64,000 nucleotides of DNA from the NCBI GenBank assembly GCA_958298945.1, contig OY282605.1:34326811-34390810 (forward strand), read 5' to 3'. Position numbers and translations under genes: made by a program. This document shows, piece by piece, positions 47,350 to 58,752 of the stretch (within the stretch, counting starts at the first letter, position 1; every line of letters begins with the position of its first letter). The notes beneath the pieces are model-generated. The model had not been told where the DNA came from. It was given only the letters and a program-made list of their open reading frames with translations, and made no database searches. Origin of the DNA: Atherix ibis. Lineage: Eukaryota; Arthropoda; Insecta; Diptera; Athericidae.

Positions 47350-47778
47350 TATTTATTTTTATTTTTTATGTTTAAATCATCAAAATTATTTCTACACCAA
47401 ACAAACAAGCAAATTTTTCAAAATTCCTATGAGCCTATCAGCTTATTATCAATCTTTAGAAAAATCCTTGAAAAAATTGGTCTACATCCCATTTTTATTA
47501 TGCGAAAATTATCCCTGATAACCTATTTCGCTTTCAAACAGACCACTCTACAACGCAATAATATCATTTCATTCTGTTTTGAGCAAAAAGGATACTGTGC
47601 AGGAGTTGTGCTCCCACTTGCGCAAAAATTGTATTATCTAAGAATTTTTCTAGAAACATTACATATCTTTTTTTCAGGGGTGGTATCTTGGACTGATTAA
47701 GAAACTTGTTTATTCTGAAATATCCTTTGTGACAACTGGTATTCCTCATGGTAGTGTCATTGAGGATTTCCAATAATA
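47350..47778 (+). pseudogene. Jockey-type reverse transcriptase relic, cut by mariner
   Basis: The frame from 47368 reads NSYEPISLLSIFRKILEKI, YFAFKQ, NNIISFCFEQKGYCAGVVLPLAQ, paralleling the reverse-transcriptase pattern 'SYRPISLLP..SKLLEK ... FGFR...HST ... K.Y..AVFLDVAQAFD'. The family's Asp in FLDVA is replaced (VLPLA). After a frameshift at about 47675 the text continues GLIKKLVYS and TTGIPHGSVIEDF, matching the 'SGIPQGSVLGP' motif. The sequence stops at 47778 where the inverted mariner begins. It holds an earlier part of the polyprotein than the fragment at 43638-43937, but downstream of it, so the two are separate or rearranged copies. Confidence 0.82.
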
Positions 47779-48717
47779 ATAATTTTTTGTGATCTTGTTC
47801 AGCTCCTCCTTCGATGCCGTCTTTATCTCCTCAATCGTAGCGTAGCGTCGTCCTTTCATGAGGCTCTTCAGTTTCGGGAACAAGAAAAAGTCACAAAGGG
47901 CCAGATCTGGAAAATACGGTGGCTGCGGCATTATTAGTGTATTGTTTTTGGCCAAAAATTTGAGCACAAGCAACTATGCGTGAACAGGGGCGTTATCATG
48001 GTGCAAAAGCCAATTTTTGTTCTTCCACAAATCCGGGCGTTTCTGGTGGATTGCTTCGCGCAACTTCCGCATAATTTGCAGGTAATATTTCTTATTTACC
48101 GGTCTACCCTGTGACAAGAACTCATGATGCACTACAATCCTGCAATCAAAGAAAACTGTAAGCAAAACCTACACATTCGACCGAACTTGGCGCGCTTTTT
48201 TCGGTCTTGGCTCGTGCGGCAGCTTCCATTGGGATGATTGAGCTTTGGTTTCCACGTCATAACCATAAGCCCATGATTCGTCACCAGTTATGACCCTCTA
48301 GAGCAAATTTGGGTCACCGCGCTCCTTAGCAATGTTAATGCGATGCTGTTTTTGGTCGAAATTGAGCAATTTTGGTACGAATTTCGCGGCGACCCGTCTC
48401 ACACCCAAATTATTGGTAAAAATAAAATTACACAAGCCAATCGATATGTTTAAGTCCTCAGCAACTTCTCAAAAGGCGATCCGACGATTCTCCAATACTA
48501 TTTTCTTCACTTCATCAATGTTTTCGTCTGTTGTCGGGCGTCCTGTACGCTTTTCGTCGTTCACATCTTCTCGGCCCTCTGCGAATATTTTGTACCATCG
48601 ATAAGCGTTGCTTCGGTAAAAGGTAGCTTCACCATATGCCACAGTCAACATTCGGAATATGTCCGCGCAATTAATTTTGTATTTCACACAAAATTTTATA
48701 CAGATTTTTTGATTCAT
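47779..48717 (-). pseudogene. irritans-type mariner transposase, truncated with stops
   Basis: Starts MNQKICIKFC at 48717. YRWYK is intact (Trp kept, unlike copy 1). The frame is broken by a stop after NRRIAF at 48470-48468, the same position as in copy 1, and again near DPNLL, before VLLTVFF and after HHDNAPVHA. GDESWAYGY (D1), HHDNAPVH (D2) and YFPDLALCD (D3) all persist, with the normal 34-residue D2-D3 spacing. The C-terminus after KNY is lost. Confidence 0.92.
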
Positions 48718-48920
48718 TTTTTGGAATGGGAAAAAATCGAAGACGAGCCAAAACACGTGCAAGCAAAGCAGCTGTCAAAAATTAACAGAACATTCAAAAT
48801 GGCCGAACTTGTCGGCGTAAGTGAGAGACATGAGTACCAACATAACGCCACAAAAAAATCGAAGATCGAGTGTACGTAATCCGCGGAAATTCAAAATTCA
48901 CGATACTTTTTGAAAAGACC
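47779..48920 (-). mobile_element. mariner, irritans type, copy 3, inverted and 3'-truncated
   Basis: On the minus strand the left end is intact: GTGGTCTTTTCAAAAAGTAT at 48920 downward, then CGTGAATTTTGAATTTCC. The right end is missing. Similarity stops at about 47779, within the codons for NKITKNY, roughly 140 bp short of the end seen in copy 1. The truncation abuts the Jockey-type relic 47350-47778. A deletion after insertion, rather than a clean insertion, best explains the lack of the second terminal repeat. Confidence 0.93.
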
Positions 48921-48924
48921 ACGT

Positions 48925-50019
48925 ATTTTTTTCTTCTCATTGTCGGATCCTTTAATATAAAAATAAAGTAGTTCAAAAATATCTCAGAATTTAGAAAGAT
49001 CTGAAAGGAAATTTTTTTTATCCACCATTTTTAATACTTTTATATATAATATTTCATATTACTTGTATGCTATTTTTACATTCATTTAAAGAAAAAACCA
49101 AAGACAATGTATGTATCTAATCTATTCCATTTCCACTACCAAACTTTAATCGTAATAGATTTTTACATCTTGAAAAAAGAAAATCATTACTGCAAGTCTT
49201 TGTGGATATTTTTCTTAAATCACAATAATATATAATTACACATTTTATTATATAATTTCTCTCACCCTGCTTACCATTAATTTATTTTCAATACTATCCT
49301 GCCAAGATATTAAGTCTTATTTAAAAATCGATAAGTTAACAAGAACTTGAATTCGCCGTAAGGACGAATTCGTTTAGTATAAATCTAATATTTATTCTTC
49401 GATTAATTTGACGTTAAGGAGAAAATTGAAAAATCGATAAATTATCTAATCACGAAGATTATGAATTGGAATTATTGGTAATTTTATGTGTCTAATATTA
49501 ATGTGATATAATGGAAAAGAGAGGAAGCAAGAAAACAGAACTCTGAAGAGGGAATGGGGGTGAATTGTTGAAGGAAACAATGGTTGAACAGGAACATCTC
49601 TGATATCCTTCAGAGACTATTCGAATTATAAATCTGAAGTTTAATTATCAAATAAATGGATCGATTGTAATCAATTTCCAATTAATCTTATTTCTTTTCT
49701 CTTTTTTTTCGTATTTGTAAATTTGAAAATAAAGAAGAAGACAAAAACAAAATTAGACCGGATGAGTTTATTGGTGATTGTAAATTCGATTTATTGGTAA
49801 TTTTATTATTTATTTTCTTTCTTGAAAAATTACCTTTTGAATAATTTCATTAATCCTGTATAATTATTTTCATTACAGATTATGGTAAGGCACTTTATAA
49901 TAATTAGCACAGAGTGATCTAAAGATAAATTCAAAAAGTTTTATGTCTTTTTTTAGGATACTTTTCGAAATATTTTCACATATTTTCATGTTTCATCCAG
50001 TGAACTTCGATTGTTTATA
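48925..50019. other. Unassigned AT-rich region
   Basis: The first 80 bases may be the far side of the Jockey-type relic, but no motif proves it. GAATTCGCCGTAAGGACGAATTC at 49350-49372 is a small inverted repeat (arms GAATTCG and CGAATTC). Otherwise nothing. Confidence 0.45.
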
Positions 50020-50021
50020 TA

Positions 50022-51285
50022 CCAGGTGTATAAGCTTAAATCCACTGTTTTTAGTCAAAAAAACACATGTTTTTTTTCATAGAAAGCAAAAACAAATTTA
50101 TTCAAATTACTTGCCCTCGCTAGCTACACATTTTTCCCATCTCTCTGGTCATTTGTGGATACTACGCCAAAAAAATTCCTTCTCAAACCACTCATCAAGC
50201 CATTTTCGGACGGCTTCGTAAGAATCGAAGTGCTGCTCAGTGAGCGCGTGGCCCATAGACAAAAACAGGAGGCAGTCGGAAGGGGACAGGTCTAGCGAAT
50301 AAGCGGGTTGGGGTAGCACCTACCAGTTGAGTGTCTCCAAGTAGTTTTGGACCATTTTTGACGTTTGCGATGGTGCGTTGTCGTGGAGGAAAATCAGCTT
50401 GTCATGTCTTATTTGATAATCCGTCCTTTTTCCACGCAGAGCACGGTGCCATTTGATCAGTTGTTGGTGGTAGCGGTGAACATTAACAGTTTCACCAAGT
50501 TTCAACATCTCATACTAGACGATACCCTGCTGATCGCACCAAAAGCGCAGCATCGTCTTCCGTCCAAACCGAAATGATCTTGGGGAAAATGTTAATGGTT
50601 GGCCGGGATCACACCCACGATTTGTTACGTTTAGGATTCTCGAAATATATCCACTTTTCATAGCCTGTCATAATCCGATGCAGACACGACGTTCTTTTTG
50701 TCTGGCGAGCAATATTTCGCATGTGTTTTGGCGTCGCTCCATCTGCCTATCGATCAATTCATGCGGTACCCAATTTCCGATCTTTTCAATCTTCCCCATG
50801 GCACGCAAACGCATGGAAATGGCTGGTTGAGTAACACCCAATTGCTCCGCGAGCATTTTTTGCGATTGGATATCGTCTTCGTCCAAAAGAGCCTGCAATT
50901 GATGGTCCTCAACCTTCCTAAGCCGATTATCACATTTCTTGTCGCACAAGTCAAAATTGTCGTGTTTGAACCAACAAAACCAATCTCGGCACATTGTTTC
51001 CGATAAAGCACTGTCACCATTAGCCTCCATAAGCATTCGTGTCGATTCGGCAGGTGATTTCTTCAAAGTGAAGCAGAAAAGCAGAGCTTCTCGCATATGC
51101 TCTTTTTCTGGCATAAAACTAGACATGATTAGCAAAGGAGAAATGTATGTTGTTTTACTAAATTGCTGACAATGTGCACTAATTAATGTTGACAGATGTC
51201 AAACTCATAAAAAAAAGTATGGCGTGCCTATGGTAGCTTAATACGCTCACTCACACCATCAGTGGATTTAAGCTTATACATCTGG
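50022..51285 (-). mobile_element. mariner, mauritiana type, near full length
   Basis: 1264 bp with TA on both sides (50020-50021 and 51286-51287). The inverted ends are CCAGGTGTATAAGCTTAAAT and the complement CCAGATGTATAAGCTTAAAT, both continuing CCACTG (25 of 26 identical). Transcription direction is minus. It adjoins an older IS630-type relic at 51288-51560. Confidence 0.95.
50105..51126 (-). pseudogene. mauritiana-type (Mos1-like) mariner transposase, D1 lost
   Basis: Starts MSSFMPEKEHMREALLFCF, followed by KKSPAESTRMLMEA, WFCWFKHDNFD, LQALLDEDD, QLGVTQPAIS and NWVPHELIDRQMERR, all hallmarks of the mauritiana subfamily that includes Mos1. A frameshift near 50675 moves to LHRIMTGYEKWIYF: the family has GDE here, so the first catalytic Asp is Tyr. 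Then VWTEDDAALL or its frame-shifted equivalent FGRKTMLRFWCDQ, LKLGETVNVHRYHQQL, FLHDNAPSQT (D2 kept), a stop after YLETLNW, VLPQPAYSLDLSPSD (D3 kept) and WPERWEKCVASEGK, with a stop where Tyr is usual near the end. Inactive. Confidence 0.95.
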
Positions 51286-51287
51286 TA

Positions 51288-51560
51288 AGTCGGTCAGGAA
51301 CCGTCAGTCGCAGATGATCAATTGTGACACCTTGTTGGTGTAACATGTCTCTGTTCAGTTGGAACCACAATTGGTGCAATTAACGGTTGAAAAAGTAATG
51401 TTACATCAATTATGGTCACAGCATTACCAGTAGTGTCCTTAAAGAAAAACAGATCAAAGGCACCGCCAGCCAAAACACTACACCTTAAATTCACTCCACG
51501 AAGTCGTAAATATCGTTCGTAAATTGACTTAGAATTTTCCCGTCCTACCAAGAAGTGGAT
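51288..51560 (-). pseudogene. IS630/Tc1-mariner-type transposase relic
   Basis: The minus strand reads SVLAGGAFDLFFFKDTTGNAV then, after a frame change, LWFQLNRDMLHQQGVTIDHLR. These parallel FWAGGIIGPFFFEN.AGQ.VTV and MWFQQDGATCHTA..TIDLLR of the same family as the relic at 1640-2340. The catalytic Asp of WFQQD is Asn here. The sequence stops at the TA where the mauritiana-type mariner begins, suggesting that element inserted into it. The other half was not recognised left of 50020. Confidence 0.65.
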
Positions 51561-53799
51561 TTTTTATTTTAATAAAGTCAAAAAACATTTCCTTAATCAT
51601 TATTAAGGTCTCGTTTATGGAGTCCTAAAACATTTTAACTAAATTACTTGCTGATGTTACTGTATCACATGAATTTTGTAAAGGTATAAACGAAAATCTT
51701 TATGTAAAATATTATTGCGAAAAATTCGATATTTGTACACTATTCCTTATGGAAATACTCAGACTTTCAGCTAGAAGTTCTTAGAAGGCCACATTACGAA
51801 GCGATCTTTAGAAAACCCCGTCTCTTAAAGTCATAAAATTAATCTGCAGTATTTCATATTATTTTAATAAATCCAATAATACAAGTAACCATAAAACTAA
51901 CTAGTAATAATACTTTAATTACATATGAAAAGGTATTGGTTTTCAATTAATTCTGAGCTCTTTTTCTTAATTATATTTTTCTTTATGTATACTTTGTAAC
52001 TGATATTGATTCGATAACTTCTATAGTAAAAAAGTTCAATTTTATGAATGAAAAATGTTCAGTCAATTTATTATAAATGAAAATGATATGATAAAATAAT
52101 CAGATTTTAATTAAAGTCACAATAATGTCTGCTACTAGTATATAAAATATTTCCATTCAGAATTCCATAGTGTAAAGAATAAAAATCTTCCAATGGAATA
52201 TAATGATAAAGTGCCATCCAATCGACAAGGATTTATTTCTTTTACTGTCACTGTCTGTGTCTGTACTTTTTGCTCCTATATTTTTCTGAATTTATGTTAA
52301 TTTCTATATTCGCAAAAATGTCTACATTTTTCCTTCATATTTTATTGAGTAGCTCAATGACCCCTGCTCATAAATATTCAAAAAGCGGAGTTACATTGAT
52401 TTGCATTAGCATTTGTTGGCGTCAGTTGTTAGAACAATCGCTGCCCCCTAAAGGAAACGATAAGAATAGCCCATCAACCACCTACAAATACTACTATCCT
52501 AATCAGATTCCCAGTAAAACATCCCTCGTCTAGGATATTTTATTTGATAGTTGCCGTACACGGTACACTCACATTTGAACCTTTCCCACATGGATGAACC
52601 TAGCCATGAACACCAAAAATTTACAGAAACATTTTCGTTTTCATATTTTTTTTTACTTTAAATGCAATCATTACAATTCCACGGTCGTTGATTATTATTT
52701 TTATAGCCCTTAAACTAACACCTTACCTACCTTCATTCCATTAAAATAGAAGCAAATATTTGGTACGTTATTGACGATACTGAACTTCAACATATCTCGA
52801 CGTTGTTGTCGATGATAATGTACGCTTTTAGTTAAACAATCTGCAATTTTGTCTAGCTATCTGTTCGATTATCTGTCTAGAACTGTTTTTTCCGGTTTTA
52901 TGTATATTTTTTTTCTCTATATAAAATTCACCACTTAGCCATAAACAATTCACAATTATTTTGAAAATAAATTTCCTGTAATTGGCGCTGCTATAAACCC
53001 ATACTTTTTATGGTAAAACAGAACCAACCATAGTCACATTCAGTACAAAGAGAATATTGCAGATTCACTTTTTTATGACGATGGGGAGATATTATGTACA
53101 GACTGGGTGGCGCATGTTGTTAAATTTGCACAACATGGACGAACATAAATCGATTGTTTCGCGGTACTATCGAGACAATCGTTACAACTGAGCCAGATCT
53201 ATAAATGTTATAACAATTATTTTCCAGCCATAACAAGGGTATCAGTGAAATTACATTTTACTGCTCCCCAAATTTGGATTAATTTTCTGAACTGTAACGA
53301 TCGAAAGGACATTTGTATACTAAAATTAGTTTTTAGTCTAAGAGAAATTTTTTTTTTTTTATTAAATAATTTATTTAAATAATGTATAAGAAAAGATGAT
53401 GAGGTGGGGGGGGGGGGTGATAGGGTTAATGTTTTTTTCAAAATTACTATAATATTAATAGTTAACTTCTTTAATTCAAGAAGCTTATTTAATTATGGAG
53501 AACTCTCTGGAAAGTGGAAAATATTTTAGATAAAAATTATGGAAAGTTTTACTGGAAGTATCAGTACTAATAATTTTTCTTCGTGAAGCGTATATGATAG
53601 TCCCTTCCAGATGGGCAGTATAAGTTTAAACCTTATTATTAAACAAATAAATGGAATAGCAACATTTGAAGAAAGGATATGCTATCAAATTTTCTGTGGG
53701 CCTTGGGAATATCGCAATTTTGACAGAAATTTTGGCCTTAAAAACATGTACTCCTCAAAAGCTCATCAATAGAGCGATGAGGTTTTGAGGAATATTATT
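51561..53799. other. Unassigned region
   Basis: No supported gene. Between 52200 and 53200 the composition is more balanced and transposon-free. A run of twelve G lies at 53406-53417, a likely site of length error or variation. Confidence 0.5.
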
Positions 53800-54190
53800 T
53801 TCTAAGTCCAACATTTTTTGATGCCATAAAGCATTTTTGAAAGTCTGAGGGAAGTTTTTAACATTTAAAACTGATGAAAATGAATAAAGTTGAACCTCCA
53901 GGACGAACTGTTAATGGAGTTTTTTTATATTAAAAAAAAAAATTGTTATAAAAAACTTCCTTGACAGTTTGTCCTGGAGGTGCGTTTCATTGAATTTTCC
54001 TAAGCGAAAAGTATCGAAAGCCGATTTTAAGGACATTTTTAAAAAAATCTTCATTGGCAGTTTGTCCTGAAAGTTATTATCCCTTATTTTCATCAGTTTC
54101 CTGTGTTGGAGCATAGTTTCTCTGTTGATCACGTTTTTTATATAAAAAAAATCCTTGAAAGACTCTGAAAAAGGATATTGCCTCCTGTCA
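53800..54190 (+). repeat. Dispersed repeat R2, copy 1
   Basis: Shares ordered segments with 62010-62240: TTTTTTGATGCCATAA (53811), TATCGAAAGCCGATTTTAAG (about 54010), and TTGATCACGTTTTTTATATA with AAATCCTTGAAAGACTCTG and AAAGGATAT (54125-54180). It also contains an internal inverted repeat. No coding content. Confidence 0.6.
53895..53980. repeat. Imperfect 33-bp inverted repeat in R2
   Basis: CCTCCAGGACGAACTGTTAA (53895 on) is mirrored by the complement CCTCCAGGACAAACTGTCAA (arm 53948-53980), with about four mismatches over 33 bp and a T/A-rich loop of about 20 bases. A third related piece, TTGGCAGTTTGTCCTGAAAG, lies at about 54054. Confidence 0.8.
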
Positions 54191-57100
54191 TTCAGCTATC
54201 TCCATCAACAAGTTTTTAATGAAAATATGAATTCCTGTGATTCTACAGTCTTCCTTTCACCTAAGCTAAGTACATTTGCATTGTTTTTGTTAACCAGGAT
54301 TTAAAATACTTGAAAGGTAAACCTAACCTAAGACCAAGAAGCCAAAGGCGATTCTAGTTGAAGTCATCCTCTACTTCTACGAAGAATGGAAGGAACGCTT
54401 TGGCCAATGTCTAACTGCCCAAGAAACTACTTTAATAAGGATATTAAAAAGTAGGATCATTACTTTTCTACTAAAGATTACACATATATCGTACAAAAAG
54501 GATAATCGAAAAATATATTAATAAAAATATTTTTTTACAAAAACTGCCTCTACAGAAAATATAATTTTCATTATACCACACATAATATTTTATGGAAATC
54601 ATATTTTTATTATCAAATATTTATTCTGAGTCCTTCTTAACTTTATATATGAAGAAAAAATATTTTGAATTCGGCTATTTTACGTTCATAGTTATAACGT
54701 CCTTCAGTAAATAATTTAGTGCACTCGGACAAGACCAGTCGTATAGTCCATCCAAATATCTTTTAGGTTTTATGATGCCCTCATAATTAAACGTACTCAC
54801 GCTTGGAATTGCAATTAATGGGATAGAGTAATAAATTTCTTCTTGTTGAAATAGTGAGGTAATATAGAGACAGATAGCGTTAAAGCTGAAGAGGAAACGG
54901 TGGAGTACGGAAAGAATGGAGATGGTATTGGGATCATTAGAAAGACTTATGAGGACAACGTGTCTGAATAATAAAATTGCGGCTATTAAGGCAGCTTGTT
55001 TACACAAAGATTATGCGTCTTGGCCATTTTAGTGAATTTTATGGATGTTAACTATAAGCATGAAAAACAAATTTCAAGACAATTCATCCTATACGGTCTA
55101 TGCTAGTTAATCTAGAGAATCGTGAGTCCGTGATGCAGTTCTATCGGTGGCCCTAAAATTCACTCTGGTGGAAAAAATATTTCATTCTATTTTAAAAGTT
55201 CTCATATTTTAATATGGAATACCCTCACACATACATAAGTGAGTATGGTACAGGTGTTAAAAATTTTTGTCATTAAATTTAACGTTTTCTATTTTAATAA
55301 TACAGAAGAAAAAAAAGTAGCCCGGGGCACGTTAAACTTTGTGTACCATTCGATGTGACAAAAGTTTTGATTTTATTGTACAATAAATTATTTGATAGTT
55401 AAAATTTAAAGGTTTACCCTCAGTGCACCCTGTTTTTTACGCCTATACCAGAGAAACGTGTCCAAGCAAACATGAGTGCTTATTACTCAAAAGCAATGCT
55501 CGACTTTCAACAAAACAATTAATTATATACAAATTTTTGAAAAAAATAATTAAGAAAGTTTTTACCTTTTTCGATATAAATGTTTTTCTATGAGAGCATA
55601 GGCATTACAAACCTTTAAAGGAAGAGTCCTATAAAAGGATTCGGATACACTTACCCCATCCATAGAGAAAATTTGTAAAACTAATGAGCAAAATATGATA
55701 TTTGCTGACCATAAACGGACATATCCTAATTTGCGTTCATAGTCAGAAAACCTGGTCTACCTTTTTGGCTTTTCCAAAGTTGAAAGGTTCTTTAACTAGT
55801 AAAGATGAAATATGTATAATGTTGACATGTGTTTCCATACATATGCAAATGAGAAATCAAATTATTATGTAAAACCAGAAATAGGAGGGTTAATTATCCG
55901 ACCACCCTATCGGATACGCGTGTTAACAACATACGAGTACACAGCATCATTGAATTGGTGTGGCCAAACCGAGTCACCTACGAATATTTATGAGTTTTTC
56001 ATCAATTATACAACAAAACAGAGTGTTGGTTGAATGTTTTGAATATATTATTCCGAAGTAAAGGTTTCAATTTGTCAACATAAAATGTTCTTAGTATTTT
56101 TACTTTTACATTCCATTCTGCTCAGTGACACCGCCCACTCTATCAACCATCAATTTGAATGGAAACTGACAGAAAAACTAATCATAAATAAATGGAAAAT
56201 TATGAGATTGAAATGTAAATTCCGAATAGATAAACATTACTTCGTTTACATCTTTATAGAAAAAAATCACCTTTTCGGGAGAGGGAGGTGCTTTGTCCAA
56301 TTGCAATTCTAACATTAACCCCAGCTCACCTTCGACTTTACCTTCTTATCTTTTCGTACAACATATGGTGCATTTATGAATCTATGCATACTCGTTATTA
56401 TCCTGGGTGAGGATATTTATACTCGTACATTTATGACAATGTAGTCAGATAAGTCTACCACAAGTTCCAATTGGTAGCGAGTCGTAACTCTGCAAAGAGG
56501 AATACTAATTTTCCATTTATTATAGATAAAAAAATCATTTTACGTATCTCATTCGGTGATATTTTCTAGTACCCCATATATACGGGTACATATGGTTAAA
56601 GGGATGGTGTACGAATGACAGCAGTAGTGTTATCAAAGTAAAACAAATACGGAATATGGACGCAGATATATAAACCAAGAACGTATCTAAATGTATATCA
56701 TCGAGTACTAAAAAGAACCAACGACCGTCCATTCTCATCGTCCTTTTTAGTGATGGTCCTTATATTTTGAAGATTAATTCTCCTATAAACTAAACAGCCG
56801 CAATAACTAGTCTCTTGTTTCCATAAACACATATATACACGTACATGGAATTGGTCATAGTCTAGTATATGCTCCTGTCGCAATACCTACTAAGCGTTAG
56901 GCATTAGGAATTAGCAACTAACTACAAGTACTGCACATCCCACAACTAGTCTAATATCAACACTCGAAATTAGGCATTGCTCTGATGGCATTTGATATAC
57001 GAGCATATTCGGTCTAGTGAAAATGCATAAAGTACGCAATTTGGAGAAACTGAGCCATTCTTCCTAAGCCCGACAAGTACGTATATAACCTCAACCGACC

Positions 57101-57217
57101 ATCGGAGCTGCTTTCTGCTAATGCTGATGAAACAATTCCTCTTTCACAATTCACGCATGTGCTAGCTTTTCATAGTGGATAAAGTTATCTTTGTAAAATT
57201 GAATGTGTGCTCCAAAA
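54191..57217. other. Unassigned region, mixed composition
   Basis: No supported gene. From about 54700 to 57440 the composition is less AT-rich and I see no transposon, so it may be host intron or intergenic DNA. Open frames up to 110 codons are unrecognised. Confidence 0.45.
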
Positions 57218-57221
57218 AAAA

Positions 57222-57268
57222 CCAAATTATTTCCCGAAACCTAAGCACAAATTATTTCCCGAAACCTT
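57222..57268 (+). repeat. Short tandem duplication
   Basis: CAAATTATTTCCCGAAACCT occurs twice, 27 bases apart, separated by AAGCACA or equivalent. A simple local duplication. Confidence 0.85.
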
Positions 57269-57931
57269 GCCCATGTCCACTTTGAGGAGCACTCATTCTG
57301 TTGGCATCAACAAACAATATCCTCGACTATGTTTTGTTGGCAAAGCCTCAACGATCATCTGCATATGTTGATATTCCTATCCTGTTGGTGGTAGATTACC
57401 GAATTGGGTGGCAAGTTAGTAATGTATATTCGTATATGGATTTAGTATAAATAAATTTTCAATTGGGGACATATTTCCTTTAATTAACTTAACAGATTTA
57501 GCTTTATTTAAATGAAATGTTATTTTGAAAATGAATTATTGAAAATGGGAATTAGTTCATTCGTAATTTTTCCTTGCTGTGGCATTTTAATACAATTGTT
57601 CAGATTACTTTTATGTTTATTTAAATTTTAATCAACATTTTATTATTTGATTTACATTTGAATTAATCAAACTACTAATGGACTTTTAAAAAAGAAAAAT
57701 TAATTTTATTAGGTTATTTTTACATTTTATAGTTTTTTTGATATTTTATAAAATAATTACGTCTATAATTTGCATTATGCAAAATGGGAAAATAGTTTTC
57801 AAATTAATTACGGTGGCGAAAAGATGAGGCGACAATTTGTATTTGATTAAATCTCCTTCAAATAATTTTTCTTAATCAATAGTATGAAGAAAATTTCCAA
57901 TAAGTAGAGAACAAAAACAAGTCGCGCGGAA
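57269..57931. other. Unassigned AT-rich sequence
   Basis: Nothing supported. Confidence 0.5.
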
Positions 57932-57933
57932 TA

Positions 57934-58750
57934 ACAAAGGCAGTATGATAAGTCAGTGATAAATGAATGATACTATGTCAGAAATTTTTGACAAATACAG
58001 TTTTTTTTTTCTTGATATAATTATTTAACGGATTTAATAATATTGTATAATACCATTCTTTTTTTTTTAAATTTCAATATAGCCGATTAAGCAGTTCTAT
58101 AAATAAAAGTCCAATGTTTTGACTGAAATTTGGTTTTTGGTATAAAATAATGAATCCATGTTTTATCAATAGTTATGAATTAATGCAAAAAAACCATTAG
58201 GATTATGGCTAAAAATTTCCAAAAACTTCTTTGAAGTTGATACACAAACACCGTTTTAGTAGGTGTGCAAACACAGTATCCATTTCAGGCTTTTCTCATA
58301 TCCAAAATCTTATAAAAGTTATTGCGGATGAATATTTTGAGTTTTTTTTGGACGGTCTTTAAAAATGATATCAGAAGTTTTATTAATCATTTCTTTGGTA
58401 GTAATTTCAACGGGATGCTCATACGACCTCAACGGAATTGAGTAAACCCCTTCTAAATAATTCCATTGGATAGTATGGAGTCTTCATAATACTTTTTAAA
58501 CTTAATTTCAGTTTCAAAACTTTTTTTTTTCTTTAAAAAAAAATTTATCGAAAAACACTTCTTTCTCATATTAATAAAAACACACAAACCTTATCTTCTT
58601 TCAATGCGTGTTAAAACTAAAGTAATGAACAGATATTTATCAAATATTATTTGTTAACTTTTCTTAAATGCCAAATAATAAAACAAATATCGATTTTTGA
58701 ATATTAGCTTTATTTCTTGCTTTTATTATTAACTTATCATATTGCCATTG
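57934..58750 (-). mobile_element. mariner of the GGCAGTATGATAAGT lineage, deleted, inverted
   Basis: Left window end ACAAAGGCAGTATGATAAGTC and right end (complement CAATGGCAATATGATAAGTT) are inverted repeats with TA nearby on the left (57932-57933) and directly after on the right (58751-58752). About 817 bp, so internally deleted. The transposase reads on the minus strand, opposite to the copies at 20870 and 41285. Confidence 0.82.
58060..58450 (-). pseudogene. mariner transposase N-terminal and early catalytic remnant
   Basis: The minus strand gives, in order, EHPVEITTKEMINKTSD, FKDRPKKTQNI, FGYEKSLKWI, STSKKFLEIFSHNPN and FITIDKTWIHYFIPKTKFQ. The last corresponds to the mariner motif 'FVTVDETWIHYYTPETK', so the first catalytic Asp is kept (TIDKT). 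The part with HQDN and YSPDLAPSD is absent, in agreement with the element's short length. Stops and frame changes are present. It aligns with the N-terminal remnants in the copies at 21237 and 41600. Confidence 0.82.
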
Positions 58751-58752
58751 TA

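Noticed and set aside
54675..55007. 110-codon minus-strand open frame
   Set aside because: No domain, no promoter or splice context, and composition like its surroundings.
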